In this document: one piece after another, positions 25,663 to 40,632 of the stretch
How the letters are laid out: every line of letters begins with the position of its first letter
Numbering within the stretch: position 1 is the first letter of the stretch
Notes under the pieces: model-generated
Told to the model about the DNA's origin: nothing
Seen by the model: only the letters and a program-made list of their open reading frames with translations
Databases searched by the model: none
Translations under genes and position numbers: made by a program
Assembly: GCA_963070105.1 (NCBI GenBank)
Contig: OY718807.1
Location: 4,437,001 to 4,501,000 of the forward strand
Source of the DNA: Litomosoides sigmodontis
Taxonomy: Eukaryota; Nematoda; Chromadorea; Rhabditida; Onchocercidae
Reading direction: 5' to 3'
Length of the DNA stretch: 64,000 bases

Positions 25663-27649
25663 GTGATTTCAAAAATCCTTTGCATTCCAGCACTAAACAA
25701 CTGCAGCATCCTAATTAAGTTTCTAGGAAGAGTGGCGAAGTTGGCACCCTTTCGGATGTTTCAAAATCGAGCGATTGCAGAAATTCGAATGCGTCCTCTT
25801 CAGGTGTCTTATCCATTCAATGGCTTCTTATCATTAGCTGCAATCCAGCAACCAAATCATCCGGTATCACCCGCGCCGACGATTTTCCCGATTCATTATA
25901 CAAATGAGCAGTGGAACCGTTACTACGTGTATGTGTATCGACAAATGATGCTTGCACAGATCTCGGCTGATGTGCATGTTCGTCATTGCTGTAACGCTTA
26001 TTAATTTATCTTCAGTACTTCCACTCAAACAGAATTATTTTAACAGGCGGAAAAGTGAGCATTGCTGGATGAGACACGTCCAAAGTTTATGCGTTAAGAA
26101 AAAGTAGCGTTTAGCGGTTCCTGAAATAGGTCGTCTTAGACAGATGGATGAAAATGGCAAATCGAAATCGATTGCTGCTAAGTGAGAAGGATGGCTTTAC
26201 AAGATTGCTTGCCGCACTTCAACCAACAATCACAATGATAACGGCAATCTTAATGATCATTAGAGTTACTGATAGATCTTCAGAGGCAGCGAATCATCCA
26301 TTTCAATCAACAAATGGCAGTGAAGGCAGCATTGGAGGACAAAAGCGGGAATGTGCCGGTGGTGCCGTGCAACATCAACAACAACAACGATCATCCGAAA
26401 TTCGACTTTACGCAGCTTGCTAGAAGCATCGAGAATGAAAGGAAGGTAAGAAGTGAAATACCAACTGAGGAACAGATGGAAAAAAAAATTTAGTTAAAAT
26501 AGCTTGCTCCTTTCAAATACATTCATAGGGCTTTTCATAAAATAATTAGTGTCTTAAAAAAAAAGATTCTTTAAATCGATATCTTTAAGTTATCTTTGAA
26601 AAAAGAAATTGTATGCTTGTTTGCGTGTGATCTCATTCTTCTCCTATTTTTATTTATTTTAGATGGCAAACGCTATAAAACGAACTGATGGATTAGCACA
26701 ACGCTGTTTACCAAACGCATCAACTGCACCTGCTACTTCAACCAGTGACTTTACTAAACCATGGTTCGGTTCCATTCAAATTCACTGACTTCTAAATGTT
26801 TAAGCTTTAGCATAGGAATTTCCAACTTCAGAAATAGAAACAAAGCAAGTGGGTATACACTGAGCGCATTAGAGTGAGTTTAAAATGATTTGGTTTTAGG
26901 TTTTTATTACCAAAGCGTAGTACTGGTAGAGGGACTCGTCCAAAGAAAGAATTTATTTGTCAGTTTTGTAATCGTCACTTTACCAAGTCATATAACTTAT
27001 TAATACATGAACGTACGCACACCGACGAGCGACCGTATGACTGTAATATTTGTGGTAAAGCATTCCGTCGACAGGATCATTTGAGAGACCACAGGTTTTT
27101 CTCTTTTTCATTGTTCAAGGTTTATGTTGAAGTTGAGGTTTTTCAGTGATCACCATCATCCGGTAGTGGGACTGAAACCAGTGAACTGTATGAATTCTTT
27201 TTTTTTCTTTGTATTTCTAATTCATAAGTGGCCCAGTCATGGCTATTTTTCCGCTTTCTTCATTCTTCAGTAAAACTATCAAAGTAGTGCATTTAACAAG
27301 CCTCTCAGACTTGCATAAAAAATCTCATAATTGCAAAACACTTTTTAATAACATTTTTTTTTTGTATTTCAATTTGCATTTTATTTTCTTTCTCTTCAGA
27401 TTTATTCATGCGAAGGATAAACCGTTCAAGTGTGATATATGCCATAAAGGATTCTGCCAATCACGTACACTTCAAGTTCACCGAATTTCACATAGTAATT
27501 CATTAGACCGGGTGCACAGAAGATCACGAAAAGTTCATAATAACATCATTATTCCTCCGTTACATAATTATGTTCAGGTAAGATACGATTGGACACTTTG
27601 TTCAGGTACAGATGTATTGAATTGTCAAAGAGGTCACTCGTTCCTCTAG
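25663..27649 (+). CDS. odd: Odd-skipped family C2H2 zinc-finger transcription factor
   Basis: Nuclear DNA-binding protein of the odd-skipped/OSR family (C. elegans odd-1/odd-2), which acts in gut and tissue patterning. Probable exons: 25663 to about 25975 (ends LAQISAD; start uncertain), 26284-26445 ([16 protein letters not shown]), 26663-26763, 26900-27094 and 27400-27577 or to the stop at 27649. The signature is nearly identical to the fly Odd/Bowl fingers: [20 protein letters not shown], then [20 protein letters not shown], then [12 protein letters not shown] and [20 protein letters not shown]. Three C2H2 fingers are complete with correct spacing. The KFDF(T)LA block before the fingers is also typical. 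A donor-like GTAAGA at 27578 leaves the C-terminus open. Whether this is the odd-1 or odd-2 orthologue cannot be told here. Confidence 0.88.
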
Positions 27650-27709
27650 TTTTTGCTTTAAACATATGAGTCTAAAAAGATTTGTATTCATATGTTTGAA
27701 GCAAAAACT
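27648..27709. repeat. Inverted repeat with 22-bp arms (pre-miRNA-sized hairpin)
   Basis: Left arm 27648-27669 and right arm 27688-27709 pair at 21 of 22 positions around an 18-nt loop; total 62 nt. It overlaps the end of the open frame of the odd-skipped gene and probably lies in its 3' UTR. Size and loop fit a microRNA precursor, but a small MITE-like element or chance palindrome is also possible. Confidence 0.7.
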
Positions 27710-28019
27710 AAAAAAGTTAAGGAAACGTAACTGTAAACTCATAGTCACCCCTGGTCTTTCGCGGCAATGTTTTTCGTGGAAAATAATCTCTTGGTGGATA
27801 TTCCCGTCAATTTGTTGCTGTATAATATATTATAATTAGAATCATTAATATTCAATTTCTTCTATCACCAAATCAAATTATTATCCTCAGTAAGCTGTGC
27901 GACGTTATCTGCTTATTACATTTGTCTTCAGATTCCTTGTTTCCAGGAGGATAGAGGATAGCATATATTCTACCTCACTTTGTTAACGATTCAGAATATT
28001 TTCCTCAGTAGAATTTTTT

Positions 28020-28325
28020 TTAGGCTGGGCGAAACAGAAATGTCAGGAGGAATACGGTTCTCGCTACTAGCGCCACAATGTAACCAGTACTATAAAACAT
28101 TCCTACCACTATCTCATCATCATAATTGGGAATTTTTGAAGTAAACTGCAAAATAAAATTTATTGTATGCTAGGAGTTAAACATAACAGTTTATCTTTAC
28201 AACCTGTTGATCTTTGGTTAACCAAGTCTGTTGCTTAATGAAATTACTCCAATGAGATCCGCAAGAAGCTGTATTCCTTCCTAATTTATATAGAGAATTA
28301 TCTGGAGAAATTCTATCGGTTTAAA
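28020..28325 (-). CDS. Unrecognised small protein C-terminus with a terminal membrane helix
   Basis: Two exons can be joined on the minus strand: about 28325-28204 (NTASCGSHWSNFIKQQTW) and 28145-28020 (KIPNYDDEIVVGMFYSTGY, then a helix ending FLLTFLFRPA, stop). They are separated by a 58-bp intron with GTTGTA donor and TTTTGCAG acceptor, and the phase is kept. The last ~25 residues form one hydrophobic segment ending just before the stop, as in tail-anchored proteins. No family recognised and no start found, so upstream exons may be missing. It would converge with the odd-skipped gene. Confidence 0.35.
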
Positions 28326-29516
28326 AGGGTTATCGTGATTTACGTAAGATGGGGTCATTCTACCTTTTCTTCGTCCTTTCCATTCATGTGCAATCATACT
28401 CCGTGACATTACGTGTATATTTCATAGCCTCCTATTGTTACCAACTGATACATATGTATATTTTATCTGGTTGTTAGGGCTGAAATTTCACTATCTTATT
28501 AGTTTAACATTTTTCTAGAATCTAAGAACAGCAAACACTAATTCGCAGAAAGATGAGAAGAAAGAGTAAGATTACTAGTGACACTAAAAATATTTATATC
28601 GTTCCACCAATTTTGAAGTACGGCTTTGAGGCCTGGTCATTGAAATTAGGGGGAATCCAGGAGTCAATGGAATTGCTCTCATTGTGCTTCTTGTAACTTT
28701 TATTCATGTCTTGTTATTTGTTATTTCTTATCTGATAGTATTTCCATTTTCAATAATACAAGTACTCTTCGCGTTGCTATTTCATTACACATGGAATTTC
28801 AACTTATATCAGACACAAAAATTTTTTGTTATCACATCTGAAGCATCACGAAGATTAGAAGCATCATTATAAACACGGAGCACAAGGATGAAGAGGTCAG
28901 TCCATCAAGATTCGAATCTAACAGTTCAGGATTGAAGCTCAACCTTTTCATAGTGATGTCATCGTCGAATTTTACAATGAAATATCAAAAAACTTCTACT
29001 GGAAAAAGCTGCTTATGCATTCGGTACTGTTTCCACACCCAGTGAAAGCCCTAAAAGTCGATTTTCATCCGTTCCGTAGGGATGCGCGGGGATGGAAATT
29101 ACACTCCAAAACAATTACTGACATTTAGGAAGATTGCTTATAATAATCATTAATAACCAATACAGTTCACTAACTCGAATACAAAACAGCTCTCAGTTTT
29201 ACAATTCCTCTTAGCCACCGTGATCGGCTAACAAACAGAGGGAACAGCGAGGCAAATACCACTGAACCACGTCTCGCCGCAATACCACTGACCGGAACGC
29301 AACACTCAGGTTCCGTTATGTTCCTGAACATGCCGTCTAGGACAATGAGACTATGCGGTGTTTCGCGGTTACTGCCGGCCGGTGTTCGACATTTGTTAGA
29401 TACTAAAATTAAAGTAAGTAGGAAGGTGCGAGGGAGTTTCTGAGCATGAAGTCCCTATTTTTAGCGAATTGCTCTGTTACTCATTGGGACTAGGGCTACA
29501 TCTTCCAATAGCGGTG
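28326..29516. other. Spacer before the RecQ helicase gene
   Basis: No convincing exon. The sequence just upstream of 29517 should contain the promoter and 5' UTR of the helicase; an AG at about 29458-29463 could serve as a trans-splice acceptor, but this is not decisive. Confidence 0.4.
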
Positions 29517-33962
<4,446 letters not shown>

Positions 33963-34235
33963 TATTAGTCTGTTTAAGTAAAGGCTTCTCATCAGGATGT
34001 GTGCTTGCTATTTCGTTTGAAAGTTCCCTTTTCGTATGAAAATGTATTGGGTTTTTCATGCATGTTATTAATTTATTCGTTAGGATGAAATTTATTCAAT
34101 TATTCTATTTGATGTTGCGTTTATTACACCTAGGGTATTACTAGTAATTTAAACGGTAATTGAATCCGGGCAATATCGCTACGTGCTTCGAAATAGTTTG
34201 GAATATTTAAAGCAGTAAAGCAGTTGAAATGGTAA

Positions 34236-34388
34236 AGTCAGCCTTATGTTGTTTGTCCTGTGCCACGATGGGCTGAAGTTGTGAAGAAAAGACGCAGTTC
34301 AAGCGATCTTGGGTTGTGCTCTCCTGATTCATTGGAGAAACTGGAAACTGTGGCAGATAATATCAATGCATTATCTTGTGTTTGGTGA
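34236..34388 (+). other. Coding-like segment between RECQ1 and the DDAH-like gene
   Basis: An open frame of about 50 codons without a clear start encodes CPVPRWAEVVKKRRSSSDL followed by SPDSLEKLETVADNINALS. Its composition resembles real protein more than the surrounding frames, and a donor-like GTGAAT follows GTTTG at its end. It could be an exon of a small unrecognised gene or of an alternative 5' form of the DDAH-like transcript. No family recognised. Confidence 0.2.
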
Positions 34389-34652
34389 ATACGTCGAAGA
34401 GGCAATATAAGAGGCAGTGCTTAATTTAGAGAGTCTTTTTTGTAAATTGAAAATTCACGAAATCGTGTGGGATAATGCGGTTAAGATTTTGAGAGTGGTA
34501 GATGCATTACAGTTATCAGGATTGCAGCTGATGATTGGGTGGGCAGGGTTTGTCTGGGCTGTAACAGTGAGGAACTTTCTTATTAATCAAAAAGTATTTC
34601 AGGAAAATTTAATAAGCTCTTCTGCATTTGTAGATTTTGAAGTTGCGGTGTC

Positions 34653-34673
34653 GGCATGCGGTATACGCATGCC
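34653..34673. repeat. Small inverted repeat over the DDAH-like start codon
   Basis: Perfect 8-bp arms GGCATGCG and CGCATGCC flank GTATA. The ATG at 34656-34658 lies in the left arm, so the mRNA could fold the start codon into a short stem. Confidence 0.6.
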
Positions 34674-35387
34674 ATCGTTGTTCATATACCAAGTCGCGTG
34701 AAAAAAGAAAAGCGAAGAGTTGATCTGGCGTTAGCTGGGAAACAGCTGAAGGAGCTTTGCGAAACGCTCAGAGAAGTTCGTGTTTGTTTACATTTAGGGC
34801 TTTTTTATTTTTAAAAAATTTTTAGTTTTCCATTTAATGGTTTGATTTTTATTTAAGTTTATTTTTTGTTTTGATTAGTGCTTCTAGTTACCGACTGTCC
34901 ATGTAAATTTGTGATGTTTGGGAAAAAATTTGGTTTCCAGGCTGGTGTTGATATTATTGAACTATCATCTGAAAAGCGCTGTGTACAACAAAGTTTGTTT
35001 CCCGGAGATGCTGCCATTTGCATTAACGGTACTGCCTTGATTACTCGTCCAAGGAAAAATGGAAGCCGCTTACTCGAGGTCTGCTATTTTTTTTGTTTTT
35101 TTTATAACAGAATTTTACGTTCATCAGATACCATTCTTGCTTATCTATGTGGGATACGCGGCGTTGTGAGAATTAGCTGAATAGCGGCCACATAACAAAA
35201 ACAATGGCAGTAGAATAGTTCCGTGGAAATTTCATTATAAAAAAGAAAATCTGATGTTAATAGCAAACAAAAGTCAACCTTATTTATAGCATTGGAGCTG
35301 CTTGATTATTCAGTTATTGTGGTACACGTGAAACACGGCAATTATCAATTATGTATATATACATAATGATTAAATATTGATTGATTA

Positions 35388-35426
<39 letters not shown>

Positions 35427-36535
35427 TTGATTAACATGATTCGCTTTCAGATTAACAATTTGCTTACTCAACTTGCCTGGCAGGTTGTAGAAACACCTCA
35501 AGTTTCTGAATATAATAAAGGAATCGTGCTCGAGGGCAGTGATGTGCTATATACTGGTAAGGAGGTGTTCGTCGGTATACGAAAAAATGGTACCAACATG
35601 GAAGGAGCACTGGTGATTTGATTTAAATTCGTCACATGTTTTTATTCGAGAACAGCAACATGTTTTTATTTAGTTCAACAAACGTCATTCTAAACTTGCA
35701 TTATGAGGGGAATTTCTGAGTAATCATTGTTTTTCAGATTGTTGCACGAACATTTTCTGATCTAGCTGTAGTACCAATTACACTTCCCGGAAATCAATCT
35801 TTAAGACATTATGTTTCGCTTATTTCGGCTGATGTCCTTGCAGTGGGTAGTTCCAAAGAAGCAAAACAAGTTGTACAAGTATTTCTTTACTTTATTATGT
35901 TGTGCAAAAGACGGTTTAGTGACAAAGCGCTGTTTACTCAATTAAACAATTTCTAATTCAAATACACTAGTATCCCCATTGTTCGCAGATGGTTTTTATT
36001 TCATTTTTTCAGTTGTACTACACTTTCATTAAAAAAAAACAAGAAATCCTCGTTTTTAAATCTATTTTTAGCGAATGGAGCGAGAAGCCACCTTCCGATA
36101 CAAAACTCTTACAGTGAAGCATGATGAAGCCGTGGATTGTTTAAATGTTAATGATTACGTTATTTATCGACAAGATATTTCGGAAACGGCATGTTTTGTG
36201 ATTTCTGTTCCCAGTTTCTTTTAATAAATTCCAGATTGAAAAATAACGCACTAAAAAAAGGTACATGAAATTAATGTCATAATTTTTCTGCTGGTTTGTC
36301 TCATATCTCTTTTATGTACGAAAATTCGAATTGCCATTTGAATTCGAAAATCGAAAGCTTTGAAAAGATTAGAAAAGACTGCTTATCAACTTCGTGTTTT
36401 CAGAAATTCCAAATCCTTCACGAACCGATCCAGATGGTTGGAATAACGGCGGGTGAACTGGCAAAAATTGGCAGTCCCATTTCACGCTTCGTTTTGCTCA
36501 CTTCGAAAATGGAAGTTTTGAAGTCTCTCTGGTGA
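34656..36535 (+). CDS. Dimethylarginine dimethylaminohydrolase (DDAH)-family protein, probable pseudoenzyme
   Basis: DDAH enzymes hydrolyse methylated arginines that inhibit NO synthase; this member has the fold but probably not the activity. Six exons: 34656-34775, 34941-35078, 35451-35612, 35738-35878, 36072-36197, 36404-36535, giving 272 aa (human DDAH1 285). Family blocks are clear: THAIVVHIPS, VDLALAGKQL, INGTALITRPRK, LEGSDVLYTGKEVFVGI, SLISADVLAVGSSKEA, TLTVKHDEAVDCLNVND and GELAKI near the end. In gapless alignment from memory, the catalytic His (human His173) is Ser161 and the catalytic Cys (human Cys274) is Arg257. Substrate-binding Asp73 and Glu78 align with Gln and Gly. All frames are open and introns are normal, so the gene looks maintained rather than decayed. 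Lost activity is inference; a binding or regulatory role is possible. Confidence 0.85.
35392..35423. repeat. (AT)n microsatellite in a DDAH-like intron
   Basis: About 16 AT units in intron 2, ending 27 bp before the next exon. Confidence 0.95.
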
Positions 36536-37086
36536 CTGTGCTCTGGTTTACTTAATTTATAGAGCTGCAGATACCTTGCTTAATTTACAGAGCGTAAGGT
36601 ATAATTCGGTATCTTGTGTAAATTTCACTATTAATCCTTTATTATATATTGTATATATTTATATGCCGAGGAGAGGAATTTTTTGAGATTGTAGTGTTTC
36701 TGTTACTAAATAACAGCTAAGTAGTCGTTTCGACCTTATTTGGAGGTATTACGTGGCATTTTTTTTCACGCATGATTTCAAACCATATTGCACATCTAAT
36801 GATATTCTAAACCTCGTGTCTGGTTGCACTTCATTCAAATCCTTCACAAACCGTGTATGACACTCTGACTTACCTGTTTGCTTAACTATCAAAATTCCCA
36901 ATATATCTAAGTAGTTTGGGATGAACCACTACTTCATACCCTTCCACACATCTTCCTCCCACTCTGGAATGTATAATGCCTGAGAGGATACAAGGTAAAG
37001 GAACAAATAGAAAGATCCATACTATCCTTTTCATGAATCAGGATTATAACTAACAAATTGAAGTACCTTCTAATTTGAATAAATTA

Positions 37087-37459
37087 TTATTCAGTTAAAA
37101 GAAAATGTGGTACAAAAAACATGCAAAACTTTAAATAAATTTGACAGTCCCTAAAATATATCAAATAATTATAGCCAATAATTATAAACCATGCACAGGT
37201 GTAAGAAGTAATGGGATGAAGAGCAGCAAATTGACAAAATGATAATACCAAATAATCAGATACGTCAAAGCGCAATTTCTTAAGTACCTAAGAAAATTAA
37301 AACAATTTCGGAAAAAATTAGGATACCTACGGATTTGAGATTTAGAGAACGATTCCACCAAAACCCAAGCATTTTGACTGGTCTAATTTTGTACGGAAGA
37401 ACATAATCAGAAAACATTAAATACAGCCTTTTGCGGATTTTCGCAGCGTCCAGACACAT
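37087..37459 (-). CDS. Possible small membrane protein, unrecognised
   Basis: Two minus-strand exons can be read: 37459-37331 (starts MCLDAAKIRKRL, later GFWWNRSLNLKS) and 37287-37087 (VLKKLRFDVSDYLVL, then hydrophobic stretches to the stop). The 43-bp intron has donor GTAGGT and acceptor TTTTCTTAG and keeps phase; the product would be 109 aa. The second exon is highly hydrophobic, suggesting one or two membrane helices, but AT-rich DNA easily produces such ORFs. It lies downstream of Flower on the same strand at 620 bp. A further open stretch at about 37745-37880 (EGETFTRLNEYFVYALTI) could belong to this or another unrecognised transcript. Confidence 0.25.
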
Positions 37460-38081
37460 TGGCGTGGGTTTCAGTAATTAAAAAAATGTCTTACTATTCG
37501 TATCAATTGTTGAAGTGAAGAAATATAAATAGAGCAAGACAGGTAAGAAAGCAGCTCAGAAAAGCATGCAGCTCTTAACGCAATTCAACGCCGACATAAT
37601 TTTTTAATTTTTTGAACGGATAACACATAAAGAAATCTAGGGAACATCACAAGCTAGATAATTTACGTATAAGGAAAAGGACCAGGGCTGGGTGAGAAAG
37701 AGCCCATAACTGCAGAAAAATATTAAGAGGAAGGGATTGTACATACCACCATAAATGAATTCATAGAAAACATCTGATATATCATCCACTATTATCGTCA
37801 ACGCGTAAACAAAATACTCGTTGAGTCGGGTGAAAGTTTCCCCTTCCAAACAAATTTTTTCCAGGATTTTAGGAGCATGCAGATAAATTAGAAATCCTAC
37901 CGTTCACTGTGGAACTTTCAGCCAATATCTATAATATAAGTCATCATGGGAAAAAAATTCTAGCATTTTTCCTCATAATTTCAGATAAAAAGAACATAAA
38001 GAGAATGTCACGTTCTCCAATGAAAGGAAAATGGTTGGATGTAATAAAGCGGTTGAGATCAGTTTGCAGATACATATCAAA

Positions 38082-39012
38082 TCAAGCTACAGATGGATTT
38101 CCAAAGGATGTCGGTGTCTGTTGCTGGTTAACGTTAGCATTCCATGCGGGATCAGTAGTGCCACTCATCGATGACAAGTCCGCTTTTTTGCCAAGTGCCA
38201 AGAAACCGTAAACCGTGCCTGATGCGAAGATCATTCCGCTACCAAGTACCGTATTTAGCTCAGTGCACAACAATATTGGTAGCACGCCCATGCTATAAAA
38301 GTTGCACCTTTAGAATAATTCACATCAAAAAACGTGCGTTCCAGAGCCACGCTACTCAAGCGACATAGGATGACAATGATCCAGTTGTACTAGTACTGAC
38401 TAGCATCCTGTTCGGTCTGCATGGGAACTCCCAAATAATAAGGGATAACGTGAATGAAACTATCAGAAACTTACATGCAATAAAGAGCTGCTTTCTGCCA
38501 ATACTTTCGTGATTCCGAAAACATAGCAATTTTTTCAATGAAATCGATAAACATGCAACAGAACGGAGCCTCCAATGCCACCGTTAGCATACCAAACACT
38601 CTGTGATAAAGAATCAGTTAGTAATAATAACTACATTGGTTAACTGCTTTGCTAGTGCTTTAAACACGTCGCAATGAGATGTTAACTAAGAAAATGTCTT
38701 AGATATTTCTTATCAAGTATGTTTGGAAGATCGAACGATTTATCCGTAAAAAGCTGAAAAAGGCATTTCCGTAAATCGCGATAGCTTCCGTTGTATATGA
38801 AACTATAAATAAAGAACTAACAGCTGCAGCAAAACAGCAATGATACAGGTTGCAGAGAATGAAAGTAAGCCAAGTACAGCAAAGAAAATGGCCACAAAGC
38901 CACCAAGTACACCCAATCCTTTAGCCAGGAAACGCACCCACCACGGGAAAGCAGCATTTGGATTGTGCTCCTGCTGCATTTGCGACTGCAATCCAGATGT
39001 TGCCGCTCCCAT
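38082..39012 (-). CDS. flwr-1: Flower (CACFD1) synaptic-vesicle membrane protein
   Basis: Four-pass vesicle membrane protein linked to endocytosis and calcium handling at synapses, and to cell competition in flies. Three exons: 39012-38822, 38600-38475, 38292-38082; phases close to 175 aa (human CACFD1 172). Family marks: PWWVRFLAKGLGVLGG at the first helix, the EAPFCC motif after LTVAL with its conserved Glu in the membrane, YWQKAALYC, and the last helix with ASGTVYGFLALGKKADLS. The tail is hydrophilic, Gln/Asn-rich. Donors are GTTAGT and GTAAGT. Orthology to C. elegans flwr-1 is inferred from the single-family match. Confidence 0.9.
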
Positions 39013-40632
39013 TCTATTTTGAAGTTACTTTTTGTTAATAAATCTGAAACACACCTCGCAATCACACACTTAAATTTACAACGCATGCACTATTCCTTTG
39101 GGGCAAAAGTTTACATCAGTGAGAAATTATTCCAAGCTTCCTAAAGTAAATATCTGTAAGGAAAACTGTACGGTACACACGTCTCACCAGAATGCTTTCT
39201 ATTAAAATGAAAAAGGAATGTGCAACCTCTACGGAAAAGGAGAGGGAGAGATGCCCCCTATACCTACCTACAATATTATAATGAAATGCACCACACCGAC
39301 GAATTTCCATTTCTGAATCACATTTGCTCAAAAAACCGCATCATCAGTTAATCAATAATTCATAGTTTCGGAAGTCTACTTTGAAAAATATATGACTTAT
39401 TAATAACGCGGCATAATATCACACAAGTAGTTAATATTAGATTTACCACAATTTTCTTTTTCCTTTTAAATTGTAGCACAAATGAATAAACAACCACCGT
39501 ATTTACAAAGGATAAATGTTAAAAGTAAAAAAAAAAATTCCCACACTGTAATAATAAAGGTTGACGAAGACTTTAGGATAACACGTATATAAAACAAATA
39601 TACGAAACAGAATCTAGGAGTGTGAAACGTGGCATCCTGAAACAAGGGTTAGATAACATGAACATGGAAGCAGTAATGTGCGAAACGATATCGAATGGAT
39701 TACAATAAACTATGTTGAGTAAGGAACAAAAAGATGTGTCTGCAAGTACAGTTTATTCATATCGAACAAAAAGAATTCCCTTCTAAAATTTGACAGCTAA
39801 TATCACATACACTGGAAATAAAAGAAATTTTGAGTGTTACTTTTATGAGATAAGGATGCACAACAAATAAATTTACAATTGCAACCCTGAATAACGCAAT
39901 TGGAAGACGAAAATTTCAGAATAATCCGGCGAATATTCAAATACTTCTGCCTATTGCAAACTGAATAACTGAAAGTGATAAATCTAACTCAAGCTCGAGA
40001 TCACTACTGTCTACTATTTGGTAATTCATCACCAGTTTTACAATTCTTTGTTTAGTTCTGTAAGATGCATTGTAGTTATTCGAAGTGAATTATGAACATT
40101 TCTTCTTTACTGTATTGACACTTCGCCTATCTTCTATTAATAATGAAATACAAACATTTTCAAAACCATATATAACAACATCCATTCACAGTCATAATAA
40201 AACGGTACAATTTTGAGAATAGAAATCTTCAAAACCTCTGTAGTCTAATTTAAAAATACTTACCAAATTTAAAAGTTGAGTTAATTTCTCAGTCAACAAA
40301 TGACAGAATTAGGAAACAAAGAAAAATCAAAGGGTAAGATCAGTAATTGATAAGCAATACAGTGCAGCAATTCTGATAGCCTCAGAATGCATAATTTAGA
40401 CCGAAAGGACCCATCTTTCTGTGAACACCAAATTTTTTTTACTTGAATTCGCGAAAAAAGAAGTATACGGAGATTGAAATGTCTATCTTTCAGTGAAGTT
40501 ATGATACTGTTTCATTTATTTAAGATACTTCAAAAATAAAAAAGGCAGACATGACAAATAATACAAGAAACAAAGCTTACATAAAAGCGGAAAAATTCGA
40601 TTTTAAACCCGTAAAAGAGTACCATAACACTG
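39013..40632. other. Spacer between Flower 5' end and MED14 3' end
   Basis: AT-rich with no supported exon. The left part should contain the Flower promoter and the right part the MED14 3' UTR. Confidence 0.55.

Noticed and set aside
28684..28872. Hydrophobic ORF
   Set aside because: T-rich DNA read as Leu/Phe/Ile; no start context, splice partners or similarity.
34417..34701. 94-codon ORF overlapping the DDAH-like start
   Set aside because: It overlaps the conserved DDAH first exon in another frame and has no family match.
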